Origin: Rhodobacter sp. SGA-6-6
GTDB lineage: Bacteria; Pseudomonadota; Alphaproteobacteria; Rhodobacterales; Rhodobacteraceae
DNA length: 64,000 bases
Direction of reading: 5' to 3'
Assembly (NCBI RefSeq): GCF_011043545.1
Contig: NZ_JAAKGP010000011.1
Coordinates: forward strand, 34,519 to 98,518
The notes under the pieces were generated by a model. That model searched no databases. It was not told the DNA's origin and saw nothing but the letters and a program-made list of their open reading frames with translations. Both the position numbers and the translations under genes were made by a program. Below are positions 55,872-64,000 of this stretch, in pieces. The first letter of the stretch is position 1. Every line of letters starts with the position of its first letter.

Positions 55872-56647
55872 CGCTTTTCACCCTGAACGGCGTGACCCTG
55901 ACCGTGCCGGGCCGCCGCCTGATCGACGGGCTGACGCTGGAGATCGCCGAGGGCGCGGTCACCGCGCTGGTCGGCCGCAACGGCTCCAGCAAGTCCACCC
56001 TGCTGAAGCTGATCGCCGGCCAGCTGCGCCCCGACAGCGGCAGCATCGCCCACGCCGGCCGGCCGCTGCAGGACTGGACGCCGCGCGAGCTTGCCCGCTC
56101 CATCGCCTATCTGCCGCAGGTCACCCCGCCGGCCGAGGGGATGCGGCTGGCCGAGCTGGTCGCGCTCGGCCGCTACCCCTGGCGCGGCGCGCTCGGCCGG
56201 TTCCGGCCCGAGGACCATGCCGCCGTCGAGATCGCGCTGGACCGCTGCGGGCTGCGCCCCTTCGCCGAAAGGCTGGTCGACACCCTCTCGGGCGGGGAAC
56301 GCCAGCGCGGATGGATCGCGATGATGCTGGCGCAGGGGGCGCGGACGCTGCTGCTGGACGAGCCCACATCGGCGCTGGACGTGGCGCATCAGGTCGAGGT
56401 GCTGGGGCTGGTGCAGCAGATGTGCCGCCAGACCGGCCTGTCCGCGGTGATCGTGCTGCATGACGTGAACATGGCCGCGCGCTTCTGCGACCGGGTGGTG
56501 GCGCTGGACAACGGCCGTCTGGTGCTGCAAGGCCCGATGGCCGCGCTGATGACGCCCGAGGCGCTGGCCCGTGTCTATGGCCTGCCGATGCAGGTTGCGG
56601 CACAAGGAGGCAAGGCGGGCACACGGCTTTACGCCCTGCCCGAATAG
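55868..56647 (+). CDS. FhuC-like ferric siderophore ABC ATPase with altered Walker A
   Basis: A 259-residue importer ATPase. Signature 'LSGGERQRGWIAMMLAQGA', Walker B 'LLLDEPTSALDVAHQ' and H-loop 'IVLHDVNMAARFCD' are canonical. The P-loop reads Gly36-Arg-Asn-Gly-Ser-Ser41-Lys42-Ser43: the invariant Gly before the lysine is Ser41 (codon AGC at 55988-55990, one base from GGC). Whether ATP hydrolysis survives is unclear. ATGA overlap with the permease gene. Confidence 0.9.
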   Translation: MTLFTLNGVTLTVPGRRLIDGLTLEIAEGAVTALVGRNGSSKSTLLKLIAGQLRPDSGSIAHAGRPLQDWTPRELARSIAYLPQVTPPAEGMRLAELVALGRYPWRGALGRFRPEDHAAVEIALDRCGLRPFAERLVDTLSGGERQRGWIAMMLAQGARTLLLDEPTSALDVAHQVEVLGLVQQMCRQTGLSAVIVLHDVNMAARFCDRVVALDNGRLVLQGPMAALMTPEALARVYGLPMQVAAQGGKAGTRLYALPE

Positions 56648-56678
56648 CCACGCCCAAGGAAGACCCAGAGGACGAGAG

Positions 56679-58379
56679 ATGCTGCGCCAGTTCTTCGCCT
56701 ATTACCGCCCGCACCTGCGCCTGTTCTGGCTGGATTTCGGCTGCGCCGTCGCCTCGGGCCTCTTGGAGCTGTCCTTCCCGCTGGCGATCACCGCCTTCAT
56801 CGACCACCTGCTGCCGCTCGGCGACTGGTCGCTGACCATCGCCGCCGCCTTCGGCCTGCTGGCGATCTACGCGCTGAACACCGGGCTGATGATCGTGGTG
56901 ATCTACTGGGGTCACATGCTGGGCATCAACATCGAGACCGAGATGCGCCGCCGCGCCTTCGCCCACCTGACCCGGCTCAGCTGGCGCTGGTTCGACCATG
57001 CCCGCACCGGCAAGCTGGTGGCGCGGGTGACCCGCGACCTGGAGGAGATCGGCGAGGTCGCCCACCACGGCCCCGAGGACCTGTTCATCGCGGTGATGAC
57101 CTTCGTCGGGGCCTTCCTGCTGATGCTCTGGCTGCATCCGCTGCTGGCGGTGACCACGGCGGTGATCGTGCCGGTCACGGTCTGGCTGGTGGTGGTCTAC
57201 GGCACCCGGATGACCCGGGCCTGGCAGGAGATCTATTCCCGCGTCGGCCATTTCAACGTCCGGCTGGAGGAAACCGTCGGCGGCATCCGCGTGGTGCAGG
57301 CCTTCGCCAACGAGGCGCATGAGGCGAAATTGTTCGAAAAGGACAATCGGGCCTATCGCGCGACGAAGCTGGACGCCTATCGGATCATGGCGAAATCCTC
57401 GGCCATCCACTACATGGGCCTGCGCTTCGTGCAGGTGGTGGTGATGGTCTTCGGCGCCGGCTTCGTGATGCAGGGCAGCCTGACCACCGGCGCCTTCGTC
57501 GGCTTCCTGCTGCTGGTGAACGTGTTCTTTCGCCCGCTCGACAAGATCGCCGCGGTGATCGAGACCTATCCCCGCGGCATCGCCGGCTTCCGCCGCTACC
57601 AGGAACTGCTGGCGACCGAGCCCGAGATCGCCGATGCCCCCGGCGCCCGGCCCGCGCCGGCGCTGAAGGGCCGGATCGCCTTCGAGGACGTGTCCTTCGC
57701 CTATGACGCCAGCCGCCCGGTGCTGCGCCATGTCTCGCTGCGGGTCGAACCCGGCGAGACGGTGGCCTTCGTCGGCCCCTCCGGCGCGGGCAAGTCCACC
57801 CTGCTGGCGCTGGTGCCGCGGTTCTACGACCCCGACGCCGGGCGGATCACCGTGGACGGGGTGCCTCTGGCGGACATGACATTGGAATCGCTGCGCAACC
57901 AGATCGGCATCGTCAGCCAGGACGTGTTCCTGTTCGGCACCTCGCTGCGCGAGAACATCGGTTACGGCCGGCTCGGCACCAGCGACGACGAGATCATGGC
58001 GGCGGCCGAGAAGGCGCAGCTCGGGCCGCTGATCCGCAGCCTGCCCGAGGGGCTGGACACGATGTGCGGCGAACGCGGGGTGATGCTGTCGGGCGGGCAG
58101 AAACAGCGCGTCGCCATCGCCCGGGCCTTCCTGAAGAACCCGCCGATCCTGATCCTGGACGAGGCCACCTCGGCGCTGGACTCAGAGACGGAACGCGAGA
58201 TCCAGGCGGCGCTGGAGGCCTTGTCCGAGGGCCGCACCACGCTGGTGATCGCCCATCGGCTGGGCACCATCCGCAACGCCGACCGCATCGTGGTCATGGA
58301 GGCCGGCGAGGTGCGCGAGACCGGCAGCCATGCGGCGCTGCTGTCGAAGGGCGGGCTCTACACCCGTCTGGCGGGCTGA
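56679..58379 (+). CDS. Exporter-fold ABC transporter of siderophore cluster
   Basis: A 566-residue half-transporter: six-helix membrane domain (about 1-310) fused to an ATPase with 'FVGPSGAGKSTLLAL', 'LSGGQKQRVAIARAF', 'ILILDEATSALDSETE' and 'VIAHRLGTIRNAD', so it probably works as a homodimer. By fold it belongs with MsbA-type exporters, but mycobacterial IrtAB shows that this fold can import ferric siderophores, and here the gene is followed after 3 nt by a siderophore reductase. Direction of transport and substrate are open. ATG 56679 follows AGAGGA. Confidence 0.85.
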   Translation: MLRQFFAYYRPHLRLFWLDFGCAVASGLLELSFPLAITAFIDHLLPLGDWSLTIAAAFGLLAIYALNTGLMIVVIYWGHMLGINIETEMRRRAFAHLTRLSWRWFDHARTGKLVARVTRDLEEIGEVAHHGPEDLFIAVMTFVGAFLLMLWLHPLLAVTTAVIVPVTVWLVVVYGTRMTRAWQEIYSRVGHFNVRLEETVGGIRVVQAFANEAHEAKLFEKDNRAYRATKLDAYRIMAKSSAIHYMGLRFVQVVVMVFGAGFVMQGSLTTGAFVGFLLLVNVFFRPLDKIAAVIETYPRGIAGFRRYQELLATEPEIADAPGARPAPALKGRIAFEDVSFAYDASRPVLRHVSLRVEPGETVAFVGPSGAGKSTLLALVPRFYDPDAGRITVDGVPLADMTLESLRNQIGIVSQDVFLFGTSLRENIGYGRLGTSDDEIMAAAEKAQLGPLIRSLPEGLDTMCGERGVMLSGGQKQRVAIARAFLKNPPILILDEATSALDSETEREIQAALEALSEGRTTLVIAHRLGTIRNADRIVVMEAGEVRETGSHAALLSKGGLYTRLAG

Positions 58380-58382
58380 GCG

Positions 58383-59408
58383 ATGGCGGCGGTGGCGCTT
58401 GGCCGGCTGGCGCCGGTGGACTGGCCGGCGCTGGAAGCCTTCGCGCGGCTGTTGTCCGATTTCTGCAAGGTGCATGTCACCCCCGACCGGGTGGTCACCA
58501 CGCGGATGGAGGCGGGCGCGATCGAGCTGCGCTTCAACGGCGGCGCGGCCGACCTGCGGCTGGAGGCGCGCAGCGAGGAAGCGTTGCAGAACCTGCGCGA
58601 CACGCTGGGGCATCTGCTGGACAGCGCGGTGGAGGGACTGGCCGCGGGGCTGAGCTGGCAGGCCGCGGGCGGGCTGGAGGGCCGGCTGCCGCCGAACTTC
58701 CGGCTGGCGCGGGTGGGCGAGGTCACCCGGCTTTCGCCGCGCTTCCTGCGGCTGCGGCTCTTGGCCGAGGACCTGGGCTTCATGGCCCGCACCGGGCTGC
58801 ACCTGCGGCTCCTGCAGCCCGCCGACCCGGCGAACCCGGACTGGCCGCGGCTCTCGGCCGCCGGCCGCACGGTCTGGCCGGCGCCGGGGCGGCTGCACAT
58901 GCCGGTCTACACCATCCGCGCCATCGACGCCGCGGCGGGCCGGCTGGACGTGGATGTCTACCTGCACGGCCGCGGCCCCACCTGTGCCTGGGCCGCGGCG
59001 GCGCGGCCCGGCGATCCGGTCGGCATCTCCGGCCCCGGCGGCGGCTGGCTGCCGGCGTCGCGCCGGCTCTGCCTCGGCGGCGACGAGACCGCCCTGCCCG
59101 TCATCGCCCGCATCCTGGAGACCGCCGCGGAGGACACCACCGGCGCCGCACTGATCGAGGTGGGCGATGCCGCCGAGATCCAGCCGATCCGCCATCCGCC
59201 GGGCGTCCGGCTGGACTGGCACCTGCGCGGCAAGGCCCCCGCGCTGCGCGCCGCCTTCACCGAAGCGGCGCAGGCGGTCATCGCCGCGGGACCCGGCGCC
59301 GAGGTGCTGTTCGGCGGCGAGAAGATCGAGGCGCAGGCGATCCGGCCGGTGCTGAAGGCCGGCCCCGGGGCCGGCGTGGCGATCTGCGCCTACTGGACCG
59401 CGGCCTGA
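58383..59408 (+). CDS. DUF2218-siderophore-interacting protein fusion (ferric siderophore reductase)
   Basis: A 341-residue two-domain protein. Residues ~1-95 match DUF2218 ('VHVTPDRVVTTRMEAGAIEL', 'ALQNLRDTLGHLLDSAVEGL'). Residues ~105-341 are a flavin-dependent siderophore-interacting (SIP) reductase with the FAD motif region 'MPVYTIRAID', 'GPTCAWAAAARPGDPVGISG' and the C-terminal NAD(P)H domain ('LCLGGDETALPVIARILE'). It would release iron in the cytoplasm by reduction. Three nt separate it from the ABC gene. Confidence 0.88.
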   Translation: MAAVALGRLAPVDWPALEAFARLLSDFCKVHVTPDRVVTTRMEAGAIELRFNGGAADLRLEARSEEALQNLRDTLGHLLDSAVEGLAAGLSWQAAGGLEGRLPPNFRLARVGEVTRLSPRFLRLRLLAEDLGFMARTGLHLRLLQPADPANPDWPRLSAAGRTVWPAPGRLHMPVYTIRAIDAAAGRLDVDVYLHGRGPTCAWAAAARPGDPVGISGPGGGWLPASRRLCLGGDETALPVIARILETAAEDTTGAALIEVGDAAEIQPIRHPPGVRLDWHLRGKAPALRAAFTEAAQAVIAAGPGAEVLFGGEKIEAQAIRPVLKAGPGAGVAICAYWTAA

Positions 59409-59594
59409 CCGAACCGCCCTCCGGCCGCCGTTTCGGGCTGACGCCACGTAAAGCTGCGTCTTCCGTGCATGAATCCGCAGCCTCTGCCCGTCTGCGCACC
59501 CTATCGGGTGTTGACGATCCCCTCCTCTTGCCGCAGGCAAGGTCATCCGGGGCCGAGCCGGCTCCTTCCCCTTTCCGTCCGACCGGAGCTGTCC

Positions 59595-60782
59595 ATGTTC
59601 AAGCGGCTTATCATCGCAATCATCCTTCTGGGCCTGATCGGCGGTGGCATCGTCTGGTTCAAGTATTTCCGCGACGATATGATCGCCCAGTATCTGGGCG
59701 GCATGGTGCCGCCGCCCACCCCCGTCACCACCGAGACGCTGGAAGCCGTGACCTGGGAGCCCGGGATCGAGGCCATCGGCACCGCGCTGTCGGCGCGGGG
59801 CGTGGACCTGGCCATCGAATCCGGCGGGCTGGTGCAGGCGATCACCTTCGCCGGCAACGACCAGATCGCCGAGGGCCAGCAACTGGTGCAGATCGACGAC
59901 GCCAGCGAGGTCGCCGCGCTGGAGGCCGCCAAGGCCGCGCTCTCGGTCGCGGTGGCCGAGGCGAACCGGGCCAAGACCCTGTCCGAACGCGGCGTTGGCG
60001 CGGCCAACACGGTGGAGACCGCCGAGGCGCAGGTGGAAAGCGCCCGGGCCCAGGTGGCGCAGCTGCAGACCGCGCTGGACCACAAGAAGCTGACCGCGCC
60101 CTTCGCCGGGGTGATCGGCATCCCGCAGATCGAGATCGGCCAATATGTCGTGGCCGGCACGATCTATGCCACCCTGCAGGACCTGTCGAACATGCGGGTC
60201 GACTTCTCGGTCCCCGAACAGCAGATCGAGGCGCTGGCGCTCGGCGGCCCGGTCACCGTGGCGACCGAGGTCGGCAGCTTCTCGGCCACCGGCCGCATCA
60301 TCGCCATCGAGCCGCGGGTGGACGCCAATTCGCGCATGGTCTCGGTCCGGGCCGAGGTGGAGAACCCCTCGGGCGTGCTTTACCCCGGCCAGTTCCTGCG
60401 CGTCCGCATCGCCCTGCCGATAGAGGAAGGCGTGATCGCGGTGCCGCAGACCGCCGTCAGCTCCACCCTCTACGGCGATTCGATCTATGTCGTGCGCCCC
60501 GGCGAGGCCGAGGACGAGCTGAAGGTGGAGCAGGTCTTCGTCACCGTCGGCCGCCGCTCGGGCGGGCGGATCGAGGTGGTGGAAGGGCTGGCCGCCGGCG
60601 ACCAGATCGTCACCTCGGGCCAGAACCGGCTGACGCCCGGCGCCCGGGTCCAGGTCGACAATTCGGTCGCCATCGGCGAGGTGCCCGACGACAACGCCAC
60701 GGCGCCGGAGGCGGCCGCCCCGGAAGCCCCCGCAGCGCCGGCCGAAGGCGCGCCGGCCCCCGGCGACGAGGCCAAGGAGTAG
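59595..60782 (+). CDS. RND efflux periplasmic adaptor (membrane fusion protein)
   Basis: A 395-residue HlyD/AcrA-type adaptor: N-terminal membrane anchor ('LIIAIILLGLIGGGIVWFKY'), lipoyl halves ('GLVQAITFAGNDQIAEGQQL' and 'HKKLTAPFAGVIGIPQIEIG'), a short coiled-coil hairpin at about 100-150, beta-barrel domain, and an Ala/Pro/Glu-rich C-terminal tail. No lipobox Cys is seen. ATG 59595 is the first good start. The 186-nt upstream gap contains no recognisable operator. It pairs with the RND pump 6 nt downstream; no outer-membrane channel gene is in the window. Confidence 0.93.
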   Translation: MFKRLIIAIILLGLIGGGIVWFKYFRDDMIAQYLGGMVPPPTPVTTETLEAVTWEPGIEAIGTALSARGVDLAIESGGLVQAITFAGNDQIAEGQQLVQIDDASEVAALEAAKAALSVAVAEANRAKTLSERGVGAANTVETAEAQVESARAQVAQLQTALDHKKLTAPFAGVIGIPQIEIGQYVVAGTIYATLQDLSNMRVDFSVPEQQIEALALGGPVTVATEVGSFSATGRIIAIEPRVDANSRMVSVRAEVENPSGVLYPGQFLRVRIALPIEEGVIAVPQTAVSSTLYGDSIYVVRPGEAEDELKVEQVFVTVGRRSGGRIEVVEGLAAGDQIVTSGQNRLTPGARVQVDNSVAIGEVPDDNATAPEAAAPEAPAAPAEGAPAPGDEAKE

Positions 60783-60788
60783 ACGCGG

Positions 60789-63700
60789 ATGAACATCTCG
60801 GAAATCTTCATCCGCCGGCCGGTCCTGTCGACCGTGCTTGCGGCGCTGATCCTGTTCCTCGGCCTCGCCTCGGTGGTGAACCTGCCGGTGCGGCAATACC
60901 CGGAAGTGGACGAGACCGTGGTGACCGTCACCACGATCTACCCCGGCGCCGCGCCCGAGCTGATCCAGGGCTTCGTCACCTCGCCCATCGCCGCCGCGGT
61001 CTCGACGACCGAGGACATCGAATACGTCACCTCCTCCTCCAGCCCCTCGGCCTCGGTGGTGACGGTGCAGATGAAGCTGGGCGCCGATCCCGACATCGCC
61101 CTGACCGAAGTGATGTCCAAGGTGCAGCAGGTGCGCGGGCAGCTGCCTGCGGATGCCGAGGACCCGGTGATCGTCAAGGGCACCGGCATGACCTTCGCGC
61201 TGATGTATCTGGCGGTGCAGAACCCCAACATGACGCCCGAGCAGCTGACCGAATACCTGGAACGGGTGGTCAGCCCGCGGGTGACCAACATCGGCGGCGT
61301 GGCGCAGATGCAGATCATGGGCGCCGCCGAATATGCCATGCGGGTCTGGCTGGACCCGCTGCAGATGGCGGCGCGCGGGGTGACCGCCTCGGACGTGCTG
61401 GCGGCGATCCGGTCGTCGAACTTCCTCTCGGCCCCCGGCAAGACCGAGAACGAATATTTCGTCTACTCGCTGACGCTCGATTCCACCGTGCAATCGGCCG
61501 AGGCCTTCGGCGCGCTGCCGCTGGTGCAGGGCGCGAACGGCACCGTGCGGCTGCGCGACGTGGCGCGGATCGAGCTGGCCTCCGGCTCGGCCGAGGCCAT
61601 CGTCACCTTCGCCGGCCAGCCCGGCACCTTCATCGGCATCATCCCCGCCCCCGGCGAGAACCAGCTGGACGTGGCCGAGAACGTGCTGAACGCCCTGCCC
61701 GCCCTGCGCGACACCCTGCCCGAGGGCATGACCATCACCCTGGTCTACGACTCGACCGAGACCATCGCCGCCTCGATCGAGGAGGTGTTCAAGACCATCG
61801 CCGAGGCCGTCGCCATCGTGGTGGTGGTGATCCTTCTGTTCCTGGGCTCCTTCCGGTCGGTGGTGATGCCGGTCGTCACCATCCCGCTGTCGCTGATCGG
61901 CGTCTGCGCGATCATGCTGGCCTTGGGCTATTCGATCAACCTGCTGACGCTCTTGGCGATGGTTCTGGCCATCGGCCTGGTGGTGGACGACGCCATCGTG
62001 GTGGTGGAGAACATCCACCGCCACATCGACCATGGCGAGAAGCCCGCCCGCGCCGCCATCGCCGGCATGAAGGAGATCACCGGCCCGGTCGTCGCCATGA
62101 CCATCACCCTGGCCGCGGTGCTGTCGCCCTTGGCCTTCACCGGCGGCCTGACCGGATCGCTGTTCACCGAATTCGCGCTGACGCTGGCGGGATCGGTGAT
62201 CATCTCCGGCATCGTGGCGCTGACCATCACCCCGACGATGTCGGCGCGCCTGCTGACCCACGACGCGCCCGGCCGGTTCCAGCGCACCGTCGACCGCGTG
62301 CTGACCGGCGTGTCGAACTGGTATGAGCGCCGGGTGTCGTCCTCGCTGGACTACCGGCCCGTCACCCTGCTGATGGTCGCCGTCCTTCTGGGCGTCACCG
62401 GCTTCATGTTCGTCAACACCTCGTCGGAACTGGCGCCGGAAGAGGACCAGGGCGCGCTTTTCGCCATCCTGAACGCGCCGCGCTACGCCTCGCTGGACTA
62501 TACCGACGCCTTCACGGCCGAGATCGGCAAGCGCACCGCCGACATCGCCGAGGTGCAGACCTCGTTCTCGGTGGCGGGCATGGGCGGCTCGGCAGCGACC
62601 GGCTTCTACATCTGGGCGCTGAAGGACTGGGCCGAGCGCGACCGCAGCCAGGCCGAGATCCAGGCCGAGGTGCAGGGCATCCTCGACGGCTCCCCCGGGT
62701 TGCAGGGCTATGTCTTCGCCCCGCCCTCGCTGCCGGGCGCCGGCGGCGGGCTGCCGATCTCGATGGTGCTGCAATCCATCCACTCGCCCGACCGGGTGTT
62801 CGAGGTGGCCGAGGAGATCCGGCTGAAGGCGATGCAGTCGGGCAAGTTCATCGTGGTGCAGAACGACCTGGCCTTCGACGCGCCGCAGGTCGCCATCACC
62901 ATCGACCGCGACCGCGCGGCCGAGCTGGGGGTGGCGGTGTCGGACATCGGCGCCACCCTGGGCATCCTGGTCGGCGGCGGCGCCGTCGCCCAGTTCGACC
63001 GCGATTCCAACAGCTACGACGTGATCACCCAGGTGCCGCAGGAGTGGCGCAACAATCCCGAGAAGCTGACCGAGTTCTTCGTCCGCTCGGCCACCGGCCA
63101 GATGGTGCCGCTGTCGTCGGTGGTCGCCATCGACCCGGGCGTCAACGCCGCCTCCATCGGCCAGTTCAACCAGCTGAACGCCGCCACCCTGTCGGGGATG
63201 CCGATGATCGGCCTGTCCACCGGCGAGGCCTTGGCCGAGCTGGAGCGGATCACCGCGGAAACCCTGCCCGACGGCTTCTTCATCGACTATTCCGGCCAGT
63301 CGCGGCTGGAGAAGACGGAAGGCAACACCATCCTGCTGGCCTTCGGCGCGGCGCTGGTGGTGATCTACCTGGTGCTGGCGGCGCAGTTCGAAAGCTTCCG
63401 CGACCCGTTCATCATCATGATGTCGGTGCCGCTGTCGATCTTCGGCGCGGTGCTGCCGCTGTTCTTCGGCATGTCGACGCTGAACATCTACACCCAGGTC
63501 GGGCTGATCACGCTGATCGGGCTGATCACCAAGCACGGCATCCTGATGGTGGAATTCGCCAACCAGCAGCGCGAGGAAAAGGGCCTGAACCGCCGCGCCG
63601 CCATCGTCGCGGCGGCGAAGACCCGGCTGCGGCCGATCCTGATGACCACCGCCGCCATGGCGCTGGCGGTGGTGCCGCTGATCCTGGCCGAGGGCGCCGG

Positions 63701-63866
63701 CGCCGCCGCGCGTCAGGCGATGGGTCTGGTGATCTTCACCGGCCTGCTGATCGGGACGGTCTTCACCCTCTTCGTGGTGCCGATGTTCTACACCCTGATC
63801 TCCCGCAGCGACGCCTCGCTGCTCCTGCACCGCAAGGCGGTGGAGAAGGAATTCGGCCCGGCGTGA
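60789..63866 (+). CDS. RND family multidrug efflux pump (HAE1 type)
   Basis: A 1025-residue inner-membrane proton-driven pump with 12 helices and two large periplasmic loops. Family marks: 'ISEIFIRRPVLSTVLAALIL' start, 'VDDAIVVVENIHRHID' in TM4 with the two proton-relay Asp residues, 'FRSVVMPVVTIPLSLIGVCA' and the second-half 'LITLIGLITKHGILMVEFAN'. Closest in character to MexI/MexW-type pumps. Substrates cannot be told from sequence. Ends in a strong intrinsic terminator. Confidence 0.95.
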   Translation: MNISEIFIRRPVLSTVLAALILFLGLASVVNLPVRQYPEVDETVVTVTTIYPGAAPELIQGFVTSPIAAAVSTTEDIEYVTSSSSPSASVVTVQMKLGADPDIALTEVMSKVQQVRGQLPADAEDPVIVKGTGMTFALMYLAVQNPNMTPEQLTEYLERVVSPRVTNIGGVAQMQIMGAAEYAMRVWLDPLQMAARGVTASDVLAAIRSSNFLSAPGKTENEYFVYSLTLDSTVQSAEAFGALPLVQGANGTVRLRDVARIELASGSAEAIVTFAGQPGTFIGIIPAPGENQLDVAENVLNALPALRDTLPEGMTITLVYDSTETIAASIEEVFKTIAEAVAIVVVVILLFLGSFRSVVMPVVTIPLSLIGVCAIMLALGYSINLLTLLAMVLAIGLVVDDAIVVVENIHRHIDHGEKPARAAIAGMKEITGPVVAMTITLAAVLSPLAFTGGLTGSLFTEFALTLAGSVIISGIVALTITPTMSARLLTHDAPGRFQRTVDRVLTGVSNWYERRVSSSLDYRPVTLLMVAVLLGVTGFMFVNTSSELAPEEDQGALFAILNAPRYASLDYTDAFTAEIGKRTADIAEVQTSFSVAGMGGSAATGFYIWALKDWAERDRSQAEIQAEVQGILDGSPGLQGYVFAPPSLPGAGGGLPISMVLQSIHSPDRVFEVAEEIRLKAMQSGKFIVVQNDLAFDAPQVAITIDRDRAAELGVAVSDIGATLGILVGGGAVAQFDRDSNSYDVITQVPQEWRNNPEKLTEFFVRSATGQMVPLSSVVAIDPGVNAASIGQFNQLNAATLSGMPMIGLSTGEALAELERITAETLPDGFFIDYSGQSRLEKTEGNTILLAFGAALVVIYLVLAAQFESFRDPFIIMMSVPLSIFGAVLPLFFGMSTLNIYTQVGLITLIGLITKHGILMVEFANQQREEKGLNRRAAIVAAAKTRLRPILMTTAAMALAVVPLILAEGAGAAARQAMGLVIFTGLLIGTVFTLFVVPMFYTLISRSDASLLLHRKAVEKEFGPA

Positions 63867-63886
63867 GGGTCTGGAAAGGGCGGCGG

Positions 63887-63915
63887 AAAAGGGGGCGGTT
63901 TCCGCCCCCTTTTCT
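63887..63915 (+). terminator. Rho-independent terminator after RND pump
   Basis: GAAAAGGGGGCGG (63887-63899) and CCGCCCCCTTTTC (63903-63915) form a 13-bp stem with a 3-nt loop, followed by TTTT. The best canonical intrinsic terminator in the window. Confidence 0.85.
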
Positions 63916-63928
63916 TTTGGCCGGGCGG

Positions 63929-64000
63929 TGGTGCTGCGCACCGGCCCGCATCTCCGCGAAAAGCTGAGGCTTGCGATGATCGTGGCGGGGTGGAAACTCG
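63929..64000 (+). CDS. Possible start of a gene truncated by window end
   Basis: From GTG 63929 an open frame reads VVLRTGPHLREKLRLAMIVAGWKL to the window edge; an ATG lies at 63976. The frame has plausible codon use but no clear ribosome site, and nothing is recognisable. It could equally be untranslated sequence. Confidence 0.2.

Noticed and set aside
58182..63941. Very long open frame on the minus strand opposite the RND, SIP and ABC genes
   Set aside because: It is the antisense shadow of high-GC genes with strong third-position bias; its product is His/Gly/Arg/Asp-rich low-complexity sequence and the plus-strand genes are unambiguous.

Overview
The window is very GC-rich, densely coded chromosomal DNA with short intergenic gaps and frequent ATGA or TGATG stop/start overlaps. 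Gene content (tpa/tauR/xsc sulfonate catabolism, a glpSTPQ-type glycerol ABC transporter, a CheOp1-like chemotaxis operon, cytosolic-type molybdenum sulfite dehydrogenase) points to an alphaproteobacterium of the Rhodobacteraceae/Paracoccaceae (Paracoccus, Rhodobacter, roseobacter relatives). The taxon is an inference from gene content only. No rRNA, tRNA, prophage, transposase or CRISPR array was seen.

Left end, 1-6.8 kb, minus strand: taurine dissimilation. Tpa transaminates taurine to sulfoacetaldehyde, Xsc releases acetyl phosphate plus sulfite, a TauE/SafE permease exports sulfite, and a 5'-complete but window-truncated molybdoenzyme (probably SoeA) would oxidise it. TauR (MocR family) lies inside the cluster, and matching direct repeats upstream of tpa and xsc look like its operators. 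7.0-15.8 kb, plus strand: chemotaxis cluster STAS-cheY-cheA-cheW-cheR-cheY-orf-mcp-cheB-cheD; CheB has lost its receiver aspartate. 16.3-17.4 kb: a serine hydrolase.

17.5-28.9 kb: glycerol regulon. GlpR is divergent from glpD-glpS-glpT-glpP-glpQ-glpU-glpV-glpK and an iron-type alcohol dehydrogenase that overlaps glpK. The two ATPases GlpS and GlpT carry complementary defects that predict one good and one degenerate ATP site. 29.2-32.9 kb: a DUF1345 membrane protein and a molybdate module (ModE-like regulator, ModABC) with a recognisable ModE box.

33.2-42.3 kb: acetate and signalling. It holds an orphan receiver protein, a small membrane protein, an MHS-family transporter, acs with a co-transcribed adenylate kinase, a FixJ-type regulator and a Cache-domain sensor kinase. 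43.0-49.9 kb: a DUF805 protein and a MoxR/DUF58/DUF4129/DUF4350/SpoIIM/RDD operon. 50.0-59.4 kb: siderophore uptake (AraC regulator, TonB receptor, FhuD-, FhuB- and FhuC-like genes, an exporter-fold ABC protein and a DUF2218-siderophore reductase fusion) with a possible iron-responsive operator in front. 59.6-63.9 kb: an RND efflux pair ending in a strong terminator.

The most unusual feature is a family of five ~210-nt intergenic repeats (about 16.0, 28.9, 32.9, 39.7 and 42.4 kb), all on the same strand, each made of four nested or consecutive hairpins whose arms are conserved while some loops vary. Two copies bracket the sensor kinase gene. A shorter palindrome occurs both between genes and inside the coding sequence of the alcohol dehydrogenase.
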